In this document: positions 1 through 8,091 of the stretch, one piece after another
How positions within the stretch are numbered: the first letter of the stretch is position 1
Layout of the letters: the number at the start of each line of letters is the position of its first letter
Source of the DNA: JACDAN01 sp963834825
GTDB lineage: Bacteria; Actinomycetota; Thermoleophilia; Gaiellales; Gaiellaceae
Reading direction: 5' to 3'
NCBI GenBank assembly: GCA_963834825.1
Contig: CAWICZ010000008.1
Coordinates: 62,001-126,000 of the forward strand
Length of the DNA: 64,000 nt
Program-made: the position numbers and the translations under genes
The notes under the pieces: generated by a model
Told to the model about the DNA's origin: nothing
Seen by the model: the letters and a program-made list of their open reading frames with translations, nothing else
The model's database searches: none

Positions 1-1
1 G

Positions 2-289
2 GGCGGCGAGCGCCAGCGTGCTGCGATCGCCCGAGCGATCGTGGGCGAGCGCGGGTTGCTGCTCGCCGACGAGCCGACCGGCGCTCTCGACTCCGTGAAC
101 GGCGAGGCCGTCATGCGCCTGCTGCGCGCCGCCACGCAGCGGGGGGTCGCCGGTGTCGTCGTCACCCACGAGGCGCAACTCGCATCTTGGGCCGACCGCG
201 TCGTCTTCCTGCGCGACGGCCACATCGTCGACCAGACGGTCGCACCGCCTGGCCCGGAGTCGCTCCTCGCTGCCGGTGACCGGCGATGA
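2..289 (+). CDS. ABC transporter ATP-binding protein, C-terminal part (cut by window edge)
   Basis: The reading frame is open from the window edge, so only the last 95 residues are present. It starts inside the ABC signature (GGERQR), followed by the Walker B/D-loop stretch LLLADEPTGALD and the H-loop VVVTHE. That order is diagnostic of an ABC nucleotide-binding domain, and the spacing resembles the MacB/LolD class that partners with FtsX permeases. The stop codon overlaps the start of the next gene (ATGA), an FtsX-type permease, so the two very likely form one exporter or a mechanotransmission complex. The substrate cannot be told from this fragment. Confidence 0.93.
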   Translation, partial: GGERQRAAIARAIVGERGLLLADEPTGALDSVNGEAVMRLLRAATQRGVAGVVVTHEAQLASWADRVVFLRDGHIVDQTVAPPGPESLLAAGDRR

Positions 290-2871
290 CTACGCTCGCG
301 CAACGCTCGGCGTTGCAACGACCGAGTCGCGGCGGAATTGCCGCGCGCCGCCCGCTGATCCGCTGGGCCTGGCGCCTGTTCCGCCGCGAGTGGCGCCAGC
401 AGCTCCTGGTGGTGACGCTCCTCACCGTCGCTGTCGCTGCCGCAATCGGCAGCATCACGATCGCCTACAACTCAGTTCCCGCCGACAACAGCGACTTCGG
501 CTCGGGCAACCAAGTGCTCACGTTCGACGGCGCCGATCCGCGAAAGCTCCAGGCGGGACTCGACGCCGCCAAGAAATCGTTCGGAACGATCGACGTGATC
601 GGCCATCGCTCGGTGCCTGTCCCCGGCAGCGTCGAAAAGGTGGATTACCGGTCGCAAATCCCCGGCGGCGCCTACGGCGGCGAGCTGCTCACGCTGCGCC
701 GCGGCAACTACCCGGTGCGCCCCGGCCAGGTCGCCGTCACCGACGGGGTGGCGGAGTCTCTGCGGCTCGAGATCGGGTCAACCTTGGCGCTCGACGGGCG
801 ACGACGAACCGTCGTAGGCATCGTCGAGAACCCGAGCAAGCTGAGCGACGAGTTCGCTCTCGTCTCCCCCGCTTCCGCCAGCCCGGACCACGTCGATGTT
901 CTCGTCGGAACGACGGAAGTGCCCGAGTCCTTCATGCAATCCCAGGATGACCGCTCCCGCTCGGCCTGGGCGGGCTCCATGGTTAGCGGAAGCGACGTCA
1001 GCGGTGCGGCAGAGACGTTGCTGATGTTCTCCGTGGCCACCGTCTTCCTCCTCCTTGCTTCGCTGGTTGCCGCCGCAGGGTTCGCAGTCGTCGCGCAGCG
1101 ACGGCTCCGCCAGCTCGGCATGCTCGCTGCCGTCGGCGCCACGGAGAAGCACCTCCGTCTCGTGCTGTTGTGGAACGGCGCCGTCGTCGGGACGCTCGCC
1201 GCATTCATCGGGACCATCGCGGGTCTCGCGCTCTGGGTCGTTTTCGCCCCGACTCTCGAGTCGGCGGTCGACCATCGCATCGACCCGCTCAGCCTTCCCT
1301 GGGCTCTGATCGCGCTGGCCATCGTCCTCGCAGTCGTCGGGGCAACGGCCGCTGCCTGGTGGCCAGGGCGAACGATCGCCCGCCTCCCCGTCATGCTCGC
1401 GCTCTCGGGGCGACCGCCCAAGCCGAGGCCCGCACGCCACTCGGCGATCGCGGCCGCAGCGCTGATTGCGGTCGGCATCGGCAGTCTCGCCCTGTCAGAC
1501 CGGGACCGCCCACTGCTCATCATCGCCGGGCTCGTGGCAACGATCCTCGGCACGCTGCTCCTGGGTCCATTGGCGATTCGCCTCTTCGTCCGGACGGCCG
1601 GGCACGCTCCGATCGCCGTGCGCTTGGCGCTGCGAGACCTCGCCCGCTACCAGGCCCGCTCCGGTGCGGCACTCGCCGCCATCACTCTTGCTCTCGGCAT
1701 CGCCGCGACCGTCGTCATCATCGCGGCGGCCGAGGAGAAGCAGTCAGCCGGCGAAGCGCCCAACCTGTCCAACCGGCAGATCCGCGTGTACACCGGTGCT
1801 ACGCCGGAGCCGGACTTCGTCCCGATCCAGACGCCCGCCCAGCTCGAACGAATGGCTGCCGGCGTCCGCCGACTCGCGGCGGATCTCGACGACGCGGCCG
1901 TGATCCCCCTCCACAGCGCCGTCCAACCGGGCGAACAGCCCGGAGTCATCGACGGCATCCGAGTCCTCGACGCGGAAACTCTCTCACGGAAGACCGATGA
2001 CCCTGAGAGCGTGCGGGGAGGGTCAATCTTCTGCCCGGCCCCTCCACCAGCGAGCTGCTACGTCGCCGAATCGCGCCTCTACGTCGCCACGCCCGCCCTG
2101 CTCAGGTACCTCGGAATCGACCCATCCGTGGTCGATCCGAGCACGGACTTCGTGGTCGACCCGGCCGTCCGGACGAACGAGCTCGTCACTGTCAGCATGG
2201 AGAGGACGTCCAAGTCACTCCTCAGAGAACCAAAGGTGACCGAACATGCCGTCACGAACGTCCTGAGGATCGGCAGCCGGAAGCTCTTCGGCTCTCCGAG
2301 CGGACAAACCGCCCTTGCGACGACCTCCTTCATCACGCTCGACGGTCTTCGCCGACGCGGCTTGAGTCAGATTCCGTCCGGGTGGCTCCTCGAGTCGAGC
2401 CGGCCGCTGACGAGCGAACAGATCGCCGACGCCCGCGACCTCGCTGCCGCCGGCGGCCTGACGATCGAGACCCGACGCGAGAGCGCTTCCTTCACGACGG
2501 CCATCGCCATCACAACGGCCGCAGGCGCCCTCCTCGCGCTCGCGATCCTCGCCATGACCGTCGGGCTGATCCGCAGCGAGAGCGCCGGCGATCTCCGCAC
2601 CCTGACCGCGACCGGAGCAACCAGCAGGATCCGCCGAACGCTGACGGCCGCCACTGCCGGCGCACTCGCCCTCCTGGGCGCGCTCCTCGGCGTCGCCGGC
2701 GCCTATGTCGCGCTCGGGGCGACGTACTTCGACAAGCTGGACTATCTCGGGCGGGTACCGGTGCTCTACCTCGTCCTGATGGTCGTGGGTATCCCTGTGG
2801 CGGCCGCCGCGGCCGGTTGGCTCCTCGCCGGCCGCGAGCCGCCCACCATCGCCCGGCCCGCTATCGAGTGA
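286..2871 (+). CDS. FtsX-family ABC transporter permease
   Basis: This 861-residue membrane protein has a first transmembrane segment at about residues 38-60 and a large extracytoplasmic region. A first FtsX-type three-helix block lies at about 245-375, further helices at 385-475, a second extracytoplasmic domain follows, and a final FtsX block sits at about 735-855. Two FtsX domains in one chain is the arrangement of MacB/YknZ-like and BceB-like permeases. It overlaps the ABC ATPase gene by 4 bp, which indicates translational coupling. The substrate is unknown; peptide, lipoprotein or antibiotic efflux are family possibilities. No frameshift is seen across the gene. Confidence 0.9.
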   Translation: MTTLAQRSALQRPSRGGIAARRPLIRWAWRLFRREWRQQLLVVTLLTVAVAAAIGSITIAYNSVPADNSDFGSGNQVLTFDGADPRKLQAGLDAAKKSFGTIDVIGHRSVPVPGSVEKVDYRSQIPGGAYGGELLTLRRGNYPVRPGQVAVTDGVAESLRLEIGSTLALDGRRRTVVGIVENPSKLSDEFALVSPASASPDHVDVLVGTTEVPESFMQSQDDRSRSAWAGSMVSGSDVSGAAETLLMFSVATVFLLLASLVAAAGFAVVAQRRLRQLGMLAAVGATEKHLRLVLLWNGAVVGTLAAFIGTIAGLALWVVFAPTLESAVDHRIDPLSLPWALIALAIVLAVVGATAAAWWPGRTIARLPVMLALSGRPPKPRPARHSAIAAAALIAVGIGSLALSDRDRPLLIIAGLVATILGTLLLGPLAIRLFVRTAGHAPIAVRLALRDLARYQARSGAALAAITLALGIAATVVIIAAAEEKQSAGEAPNLSNRQIRVYTGATPEPDFVPIQTPAQLERMAAGVRRLAADLDDAAVIPLHSAVQPGEQPGVIDGIRVLDAETLSRKTDDPESVRGGSIFCPAPPPASCYVAESRLYVATPALLRYLGIDPSVVDPSTDFVVDPAVRTNELVTVSMERTSKSLLREPKVTEHAVTNVLRIGSRKLFGSPSGQTALATTSFITLDGLRRRGLSQIPSGWLLESSRPLTSEQIADARDLAAAGGLTIETRRESASFTTAIAITTAAGALLALAILAMTVGLIRSESAGDLRTLTATGATSRIRRTLTAATAGALALLGALLGVAGAYVALGATYFDKLDYLGRVPVLYLVLMVVGIPVAAAAAGWLLAGREPPTIARPAIE

Positions 2872-2896
2872 CCGGCCGCTAGATCTCAGCGGCCGG
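2872..2896. terminator. Inverted repeat after the permease gene, terminator-like
   Basis: Directly after the permease stop codon, CCGGCCGCT and AGCGGCCGG form a perfect 9-bp stem around a 7-nt loop. No T-run follows, so it would be a GC-rich hairpin terminator of the kind common in actinobacteria. The role is inferred from position and shape only. The remaining bases up to the next start (2897-3058) show no further recognisable element. Confidence 0.5.
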
Positions 2897-3058
2897 CGTC
2901 CGCTGCGAGAGCCTGGAATTCCGGACGAGGTACCTCCTTCTCGCGCAAGCAGGAGCGAAAGCCGCGGCCGGCGAGGGCGGCGCGGCCTGGAGGTCGTCGA
3001 GCCAGCTCAGCCGCGCCTGGGGATTGCGTTGAGCCCCGACGGGAGATACTGCTCGGGG

Positions 3059-3856
3059 ATGTCGCGTGGGGAGTACCTGCTGGCCGACCAGCCCTCGGAG
3101 TTGGAGCGCCTCCAGCTGCAGTCGCGCGTGTGGGAACCCAGCGGCCGGCGACTCCTCACGAAGGTCGGCGACGGATCCGGTCTACGCGCCCTGGACGTCG
3201 GCTGCGGAGCCCTGGGCTGGCTTCGGATCCTCAGCGAGTGGGTCGGCCCCTCCGGCCAGGTAGTAGGCGGCGACATAGACGAGCATCTGCTCGATGCCGC
3301 CCGTTCCTTTTTGGAGGCAGAAGGGATCGCCAACGTGGAGCTCGCCGTCGATGATCTTTTCGACAGCAAGCTGGAGCCCGAGTCTTTCGATCTCGTCCAT
3401 GCCCGCTACGTGATTGCTCCGCTTGGACGCGGCCGTGAGCAGGTGGCATCGCATCGGCGGTTGGTCAGGCCCGGTGGCTCACTTGTTCTGGAGGAGTGGG
3501 ACTTGGGCTCGTGGCATTTCAACCCCCCCGCCCCGGCGGCCGAGCGACTGATCCGATTGCTCTCGGAGATTTTTGCCCTCCTCGGGGGCGAGGCGGGCCG
3601 CGGGCTTCCGGAACTGCTCCGCGAAATCGGCATTGAGGAGCCCGAGATAGACGCGCACGTCATCGCGCTCAAACCTGGCCACCCCTATTTGCAGCTGCCA
3701 CTTCAGTTCAGCGTCGCGCTCGAATCGCGACTGCTTGAGACACTCAGCGAGGACGAGCTCGCCTCGATACGCCGGGAGGCCGAAAGCGAGTTGGCCGAAC
3801 CGGGCCGCTGGGGCACTACGTTCACGCTCATCCAGTCCTGGGGCCGACGGCCCTGA
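3059..3856 (+). CDS. Class I SAM-dependent methyltransferase
   Basis: A 265-residue protein with the class I methyltransferase fold: motif I LDVGCGALGW at about residues 44-53, an acidic residue ending strand 2 (GGDID), motif II-like SFDLVHARYV at about 112-121 and a motif III-like RPGGSLVLEEW. The ATG at 3059 (MSRGEYLL) is preferred over a TTG ten codons upstream because homologous methyltransferases start close to this point. The acceptor is unknown; small-molecule or quinone-type methylation fits the family. The gene stands alone between a hairpin and an integrase-like remnant. Confidence 0.82.
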   Translation: MSRGEYLLADQPSELERLQLQSRVWEPSGRRLLTKVGDGSGLRALDVGCGALGWLRILSEWVGPSGQVVGGDIDEHLLDAARSFLEAEGIANVELAVDDLFDSKLEPESFDLVHARYVIAPLGRGREQVASHRRLVRPGGSLVLEEWDLGSWHFNPPAPAAERLIRLLSEIFALLGGEAGRGLPELLREIGIEEPEIDAHVIALKPGHPYLQLPLQFSVALESRLLETLSEDELASIRREAESELAEPGRWGTTFTLIQSWGRRP

Positions 3857-3916
3857 CGGAGGACGTCATGGATCTCGACGAGCTGGTCGTTCATCCGTGG
3901 ACGGTGCAAGCGCGAC

Positions 3917-4108
3917 GTGCCCACCTTCGTTCGCGGCTCCGGTAGCCTCGCCGAGCGCGCTTGGCACTCCCGACCCCGCGATGGGCTCGACGTGTACTCG
4001 CACATGATCGTGCCCGACGAGGTCGATCCTGAAGTCTTCAAGCGGCTGCTTACTGGCGCGTTCCCGGCTCTCGAACGCGCTCCTCGTGATGCACCGGTGA
4101 TGCACTGA
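3917..4108 (+). pseudogene. Possible C-terminal remnant of a tyrosine recombinase/integrase
   Basis: A 63-codon reading frame whose middle part, DVYSHMIVPDEVDPEVFKRL, resembles the end of phage-type integrases, where the catalytic tyrosine sits in a YSH motif followed by a short acidic tail. The upstream catalytic Arg/His boxes are absent apart from a weak AWHSRPRDGLD. It lies directly beyond the 3' end of rnpB, and integrases often sit beside structural RNA genes used as attachment sites. The match is short and no ATT duplication was recognised, so this is a tentative relic. It may simply be a fortuitous open frame. Confidence 0.35.
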
Positions 4109-4126
4109 AAGGTGTCCTAGAATGGG

Positions 4127-4146
4127 AAAACCCCGCATTTGCGGGG
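4127..4146 (-). terminator. Rho-independent terminator of rnpB
   Basis: CCCCGC and GCGGGG form a 6-bp GC stem around an ATTT loop at 4131-4146. On the minus strand this is followed by TTTT (complement of 4127-4130), giving a classic intrinsic terminator just after the RNase P RNA 3' end. A short T-rich stretch on the other side could allow weak plus-strand termination as well. Confidence 0.8.
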
Positions 4147-4154
4147 CTTTCCTT

Positions 4155-4508
4155 TAGCAAGCCTGTAAGCCGGATTCTGTCGGGGGTGACCATCTCTCTA
4201 GGCCGCCGGTTGCCCGACGGCTCGAGCAGCGCACCCGGCTCCTCGGCGGGCCGCCTCGACGGAGCCTGCTTCGCTTTGCACCGGACGGGGTTTGGAAGCC
4301 GCCGCGTCACCGCGGCGCTGGTGGGCTCTTACCCCACCTTTTCACCCTTACCCTAGGCGTCTCCGGAGAGTTTTCGCCTCGGGCGGTCTCCTTTCTGTGC
4401 CACTTTCCGTCGGCTTTCGCCGCCTGGGATTTCCCCAGCGTCCTGCCCTGCGGTGTCCGGACTTTCCTCGAACCGGCTCGCGCCGGCCCGCGGTCACCCG
4501 GCCTGCAG
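4155..4508 (-). ncRNA. rnpB: RNase P RNA, bacterial type A
   Basis: Read on the minus strand, the region carries hallmark RNase P RNA elements. Near the 5' end is GAGGAAAGTCCGG (P4/CR-I). In the middle is a GGTAAGAGCCCACC-type segment, and near the 3' end are CGACAGAATCCGGCTTACA and a closing CTTGC. GCAGGCC at about 4500-4506 can pair with GGCTTGC at the 3' end as helix P1. The RNA forms the catalytic core of RNase P, which matures tRNA 5' ends. The outer limits are estimated from P1 and the downstream terminator and could be off by several bases. Its 5' end overlaps the last codons of the zinc-ribbon gene. Confidence 0.95.
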
Positions 4509-4694
4509 CCCTAATTGTAGCCCGGGTTCGCCCGCGTTTCGGTCGCGAATCGCGAGCCCGCACTCGGGACATTCGACTTCTCCGTGACGATGCAGCACGA
4601 ACTCACCGCAGACGAGACACTCGAGGCTCACCCCGCGCATCAGCGCGAGCAACTCCTGATCGAGCGTGCGGTTGAGGGAGTGGATCTCCGTCAT
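4494..4694 (-). CDS. Small zinc-ribbon protein downstream of lexA
   Basis: A 66-residue protein with two CxxC pairs (CLVCGEF and CPECGLA) separated by a short HRHGEVE-containing hairpin, the geometry of a treble-clef or rubredoxin-type zinc ribbon. The N-terminal half (NRTLDQELLALMRG) looks helical. Its ATG overlaps the lexA stop codon as ATGA, so it is translationally coupled to lexA and may be SOS-controlled. The last 15 bases overlap the RNase P RNA gene. I do not recognise a named family; nucleic-acid binding is possible but unproven. Confidence 0.72.
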   Translation of the reverse strand: MTEIHSLNRTLDQELLALMRGVSLECLVCGEFVLHRHGEVECPECGLAIRDRNAGEPGLQLGLQAG

Positions 4695-5317
4695 GCCAGT
4701 GCTCGGAAGACCCCGATGACCTTCCCGAGGATCTGGACGTGGTCGGCGTAGATCGGCTCGAGCGCGTCGTTCTCGGGCTGGAGCCGGACGCGGCCGTCCT
4801 CCCGGAACAAACGCTTGACGGTCGCCTCTTCCGCCGTCTCGTCGTCCCCCGCCAGGGCGACGACGATCTCGCCGTCCCGCGCATCCTGCGCGCGCTGGAC
4901 GACGACGAAGTCACCCTCGAGGATGCCGGCGTTCACCATCGAGTCGCCCTTGACGCGAAGCAGGAACTCCTCGCCGCCGCGCGAGAGCGGCTCCGGGACA
5001 CTGAGGTAGTCCTCGACGTTCTGCTCGGCGAGGAGCGGCCCGCCGGCCGCGATCTCCCCGACGAGCGGCAGCTTGTGGACGTCCGAACGCGCGTCCGCGG
5101 ACTCGCGTCGGCGATCGGTGAGCTCGAGCGCGCGCGGCTTGGTCGGGTCCCTGCGCAGCAGGCCCGCTCGCTCGAGCTGGGCAAGGTGTGCGTGAACCGT
5201 CGACGGCGATCGGAGGCCGACCGCTTCGCCGATCTCACGCACGGTGGGCGGGTAGCCGTGCTCGTCGACGAATTCCCGCAGGTAATCGAGGATCGCACGC
5301 TGACGTTCGGTCACCAT
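4691..5317 (-). CDS. lexA: LexA repressor
   Basis: A 208-residue SOS repressor and self-cleaving serine peptidase. The N-terminal winged helix (ILDYLREF, YPPTVREIGEAVGL) binds SOS boxes. The C-terminal S24 domain shows the Ala-Gly cleavage site in GEIAAGGPLL, the nucleophile Ser in VKGDSMVNAGI and the general-base Lys in ATVKRLF. The ATG at 5317 is chosen because GGAAGGAGG precedes it at ideal spacing; an open extension upstream runs through the SOS box and is not coding. A perfect SOS box lies 15 bp upstream, indicating autoregulation. The gene is followed by a coupled zinc-ribbon gene. Confidence 0.97.
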   Translation of the reverse strand: MVTERQRAILDYLREFVDEHGYPPTVREIGEAVGLRSPSTVHAHLAQLERAGLLRRDPTKPRALELTDRRRESADARSDVHKLPLVGEIAAGGPLLAEQNVEDYLSVPEPLSRGGEEFLLRVKGDSMVNAGILEGDFVVVQRAQDARDGEIVVALAGDDETAEEATVKRLFREDGRVRLQPENDALEPIYADHVQILGKVIGVFRALA

Positions 5318-5331
5318 CGGGCCTCCTTCCG

Positions 5332-5345
5332 CGAACATGTGTTCG
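5332..5345. promoter_or_regulatory. SOS box (LexA operator) upstream of lexA
   Basis: CGAACATGTGTTCG is a perfect 14-bp palindrome matching the Gram-positive/actinobacterial SOS consensus CGAACRNRYGTTYG. It lies just upstream of the lexA ribosome-binding site, so LexA should repress its own transcription until RecA-stimulated cleavage. Confidence 0.93.
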
Positions 5346-5415
5346 ATCACGGTAGCGAGGCGCCCGGACGGCGTCAAGAAAACGGACCGAGAGAAAGGCC
5401 CCTCGCGGGGCCCGA

Positions 5416-5501
<86 letters not shown>

Positions 5502-5528
5502 GCGCGGTCAGTGTAGCCGCGCCCGGTT

Positions 5529-5753
5529 TCAGTCGAGGAGTCGGAAGAGCAGGACCGTGTTCAGCGCGAACACCGCCGCGACGACGATCGTCAGCCTCGT
5601 CAGGTTGCGCTCGACGATGTGCGTGCCGCCCTGCGACTGCGGGACGAAGCCCATCCCACCCAGCCCGGCTTCGCGCCCGGAGTGCATCAGCACGAGCGTG
5701 ATGAGCGCCAGCGAGATGATGAAGTGCCAGAAGACGAGGACCCCGAGCAGCAT
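5529..5753 (-). CDS. secG: Preprotein translocase subunit SecG
   Basis: A 74-residue inner-membrane protein with two transmembrane helices (about residues 3-22 and 51-72) joined by a cytoplasmic loop rich in Gly and Ser (GREAGLGGMGFVPQSQGG). Size, topology and loop are those of SecG, which assists SecYE in protein export. It is transcribed towards the tRNA-Leu gene and stands between that tRNA and a receiver-domain gene. Confidence 0.9.
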   Translation of the reverse strand: MLLGVLVFWHFIISLALITLVLMHSGREAGLGGMGFVPQSQGGTHIVERNLTRLTIVVAAVFALNTVLLFRLLD

Positions 5754-5777
5754 TCGGCCGTCGAGGATAGCAACGGC

Positions 5778-6182
5778 CTAGCGCTCGGCCAGCCCGCGGA
5801 TCTCGTCGACGAGATCGTTCGCGATCCGGTCCTTCGTCAGGTAGCCGCCGGCGCCCGCCGTTCGAGCGTTGTCGATCTCTGCCACGGTCGTTCCGCCCGT
5901 GAGGATCAGGATGCTGGCGGCCGGGTCGTTTTCCCGGATCTCCCGTGTCGCGTCGATGCCGTTCATGATCGGCATGCTGATGTCCATGACGATCACGTCC
6001 GGATTGAGCTCCGCGGCGAGCCGCACGCCCTCCTCGCCGTCGGCCGCTGTGCCGACGATCTCGAAGCCCTGCTCTGCGCCGAGCATCGCTTGGACCATTT
6101 CGACGAACAGGGGTTCGTCGTCCACGATCAGGAGGCGGATCGGTGCTGCGAGCTGGGTCATGACTGAAGCGGCAGATTCCAT
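5778..6182 (-). CDS. Single-domain response regulator (receiver domain)
   Basis: A 134-residue CheY-like receiver with no output domain. Conserved features are the acidic pair in LLIVDDEP (about residues 17-24), the phospho-acceptor Asp in VIVMDISMP, the switch Thr in ILILTGG and the Lys in YLTKDR. The usual receiver Lys-Pro is replaced by Lys-Asp. The upstream ATG (MESAASV) is used; a second ATG seven codons later (MTQLAAP) is an alternative start. Stand-alone receivers act in phosphorelays or by binding a partner. No kinase gene is adjacent. It is divergent from a small gene at 6224. Confidence 0.88.
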   Translation of the reverse strand: MESAASVMTQLAAPIRLLIVDDEPLFVEMVQAMLGAEQGFEIVGTAADGEEGVRLAAELNPDVIVMDISMPIMNGIDATREIRENDPAASILILTGGTTVAEIDNARTAGAGGYLTKDRIANDLVDEIRGLAER

Positions 6183-6186
6183 ACTA

Positions 6187-6214
6187 TTGACTCCGATTTT
6201 GCGAATTTTAAGAG
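6187..6214 (+). promoter_or_regulatory. Possible promoter in an AT-rich divergent gap
   Basis: This unusually AT-rich gap between divergent genes contains TTGACT (6187-6192) and, 16 bp further, TAAGAG (6209-6214). Transcription would begin within a few bases of the ATG at 6224, giving a leaderless mRNA. The -10 match is weak, so the assignment is tentative. Confidence 0.3.
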
Positions 6215-6223
6215 TAGCTTCTT

Positions 6224-6451
6224 ATGGAATCCGACGCGCGTGAACGAATTCAGAAGCTGCTCGTAACCGGAGACAACCGGCTCAAGCAGGGCGTGACTCC
6301 AGACAAGGTCCGCGGCTCGTACGAACAGGCGCTCGCCCTCGCTCGCGAGGCGGGCATCGAGGAAACGATCAGGCCGCTGGTCGAGCGCCGTCTTGCCGAC
6401 CTCGAACGGCTCGCAGGAGGATCTCCTCCACCTTCTCCGCCTGACGCCTGA
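6224..6451 (+). CDS. Small helical hypothetical protein
   Basis: A 75-residue, mostly helical protein (ARERIQKLLVTGDNRLKQG, then GSYEQALALAREAGIEETI) ending in a Pro/Ser tail. The central segment looks like one tetratricopeptide-style helix pair. I do not recognise a family. It is divergent from the receiver gene and its 3' end overlaps the convergent glycosyltransferase gene by about 80 bp. One of the two ends may therefore be longer in this sequence than in nature. Confidence 0.6.
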   Translation: MESDARERIQKLLVTGDNRLKQGVTPDKVRGSYEQALALAREAGIEETIRPLVERRLADLERLAGGSPPPSPPDA

Positions 6452-7382
6452 CGTCGTGCGCCTCGGCGGCCAGGCGGGCCGCGCGATTCGGGCGCGGAAG
6501 CGCTGCGGCGGTCGCCAGGGCGCGTGCCAGCTCCTCCTCGTCCGCCGGGTCGACGAGGACCCCTGCCTCCGGAGTGACGAACTCCGGCGGACCGCCCACC
6601 CGCGTCGCAACGACCGATCGCCCGGAGGCCATTGCTTCGAGCACCGCCAGCCCGAACGGCTCGATCAGGCTCGGCTGGCAAAGAACGTGCGAGCGGGCGT
6701 ACCACTCTGGAAGCTCGTCATGCGAGACCCTCCCGAGGACTGTGGCCCCGTGCCGCCCTTCGACCTCGCCGCGAAGCGGGCCGTCGCCGACGAACGTCAG
6801 CGTTCCCTCGCCCAGCCGTCCGAACGCATCCGCGAGCCGAACGACGTTCTTTCGCTCGATCAGGGACCCGACGCAGAGGAACCGCGTTGGCCCCTCCGCC
6901 GGAGCCTCCACGCGAAAGCGCTCGAGATCGACGCCGCAGTCGACGACCTCTACCTTCCCCCGCGCGCCGGGAACCTTCGCCTCGAGCTCGCGGCGAAGGT
7001 AGTCGGAGACCGCGACCACCGCGGCGGCGCGACGGACGACCAATCGCGTCGCCGACCGGACGCCCGGAACCGCGCCGATGTTGGCGACGTCCTGGCCGTG
7101 GGCGGTGACGACGAGCGGCGCACGCGAGGCGAGCGCTCCGAGCAGGCCCGCCGGAACGAGGAAGTGCGCGTAGACGACGTCGGGCCGGAAGCGGCTCGCC
7201 GCGGCGAGCGTCTCGCGGGCCAGCCGTAGGTAGCGGGCCTTCCCACCGGCGCGGCGATCGATCACGGCCCGCTCGAACTGATGTCCGCGCCGCCGGAGCT
7301 CCGCTTCGACCTGCTGAACGAACACACCCAGATCAGGGTCCTCCGGACCCGGATACATCTGCGAGACGAGCAGGATGCGCAC
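6369..7382 (-). CDS. Glycosyltransferase family 4 (GT-B fold)
   Basis: A 337-residue GT-B enzyme. The N-terminal half has the GT4 opening ILLVSQMYPGPEDPDLGVFV and an acceptor-side VVTAHGQD segment. The C-terminal half has FLCVGSLIERKN, an FVGDGPLR turn and the donor-binding EPFGLAVLEAMASGRSVVA, including the E-x7-E motif. GT4 enzymes transfer a sugar from a nucleotide donor with retention of configuration, often in glycolipid or exopolysaccharide synthesis. The acceptor is unknown. It may be co-transcribed with the small Cys-rich gene 11 bp upstream. Confidence 0.88.
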   Translation of the reverse strand: MRILLVSQMYPGPEDPDLGVFVQQVEAELRRRGHQFERAVIDRRAGGKARYLRLARETLAAASRFRPDVVYAHFLVPAGLLGALASRAPLVVTAHGQDVANIGAVPGVRSATRLVVRRAAAVVAVSDYLRRELEAKVPGARGKVEVVDCGVDLERFRVEAPAEGPTRFLCVGSLIERKNVVRLADAFGRLGEGTLTFVGDGPLRGEVEGRHGATVLGRVSHDELPEWYARSHVLCQPSLIEPFGLAVLEAMASGRSVVATRVGGPPEFVTPEAGVLVDPADEEELARALATAAALPRPNRAARLAAEAHDVRRQAEKVEEILLRAVRGRQDGARPAA

Positions 7383-7393
7383 TCAGGCCGGCG

Positions 7394-7588
7394 CTACGTG
7401 CGGCCGGCGATGCTTCGTGCAAAGCGGGCCGCGCCGACGCCCGCGGCCGTCAGTGATGCGATCGCCAGCCCGACCAGGTTCGTCGTCGTGCACGTGCGGC
7501 AGACGTTGCAGCAGGCAGGGACAGCCGGACCGTACTCGGCGGCGCGATTCGCGATCGGAGCCACCCGAACCGAGAGCCGCTGCAGCAT
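7394..7588 (-). CDS. Small Cys-rich single-span membrane protein, unknown function
   Basis: A 64-residue frame with a cluster of four cysteines (CCNVCRTCTTTN) immediately before a hydrophobic helix (LVGLAIASLTAAGVGAA). A cysteine cluster next to a membrane span could bind metal or be lipid-proximal. It ends 11 bp before the glycosyltransferase start on the same strand. The case for a real gene is the compact organised sequence and the operon-like spacing; no family is recognised. Confidence 0.45.
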   Translation of the reverse strand: MLQRLSVRVAPIANRAAEYGPAVPACCNVCRTCTTTNLVGLAIASLTAAGVGAARFARSIAGRT

Positions 7589-7620
7589 GCGTCGAAGTCT
7601 AGAGCTACCCGGCTCGCTTC

Positions 7621-8091
7621 CTAGGTCATGTCACCTGTGATCCAGGGATCGACACCGGGGTCGCCGCCCTGGGCTGCGCTCCGCAGCCGCTCGAGGTAGT
7701 GATCCCAGCCGTGGGCGTGCGACTGGACGGCCTCCTCGGCCGGCAGGTCGCGGTGGGTGAACCGCAGCAATGTCCCTTCGCCCTTCGGAACGAGCTCGAT
7801 CTCGATCGTGCTAGTCCCGGGCGGCACCGACTTGTTCATGCCACCTGGCTCCCAACCCCAGGTGTAGACGAGCCGCCGAGGCGGATCCAGCTCCAGAAAC
7901 TCGCCGCGAGCCGTGTTCCCGGGGATGACCTCGACCTGGTACAGACCTCCCGGCCGTGCGTCGAACGACGCGTTGAGCCCCATCCAGCGCGTTGCCTTCT
8001 CGGGGTCGACGAGAAACTCCCACACGGTCTCCGGGGCTGCGTCGATGGCGATTTCCCGCTGCAGGGCGTTGATCTCAGTGGCTGCGTCCAC
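7621..8091 (-). CDS. SRPBCC/AHSA1-domain protein
   Basis: A 156-residue START-like (SRPBCC) fold protein. Family features are IAIDAAPETVWEFLVDPEKA near the N-terminus, the PPRRLVYTWGWEP strand pair, LRFTHRDLP and the C-terminal helix GWDHYLERL. AHSA1-type proteins bind hydrophobic ligands. When paired with an ArsR regulator, as here, they are usually of unknown substrate, sometimes linked to detoxification. The start overlaps the ArsR-family gene by 17 bp, so the two form an operon. Confidence 0.9.
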   Translation of the reverse strand: MDAATEINALQREIAIDAAPETVWEFLVDPEKATRWMGLNASFDARPGGLYQVEVIPGNTARGEFLELDPPRRLVYTWGWEPGGMNKSVPPGTSTIEIELVPKGEGTLLRFTHRDLPAEEAVQSHAHGWDHYLERLRSAAQGGDPGVDPWITGDMT

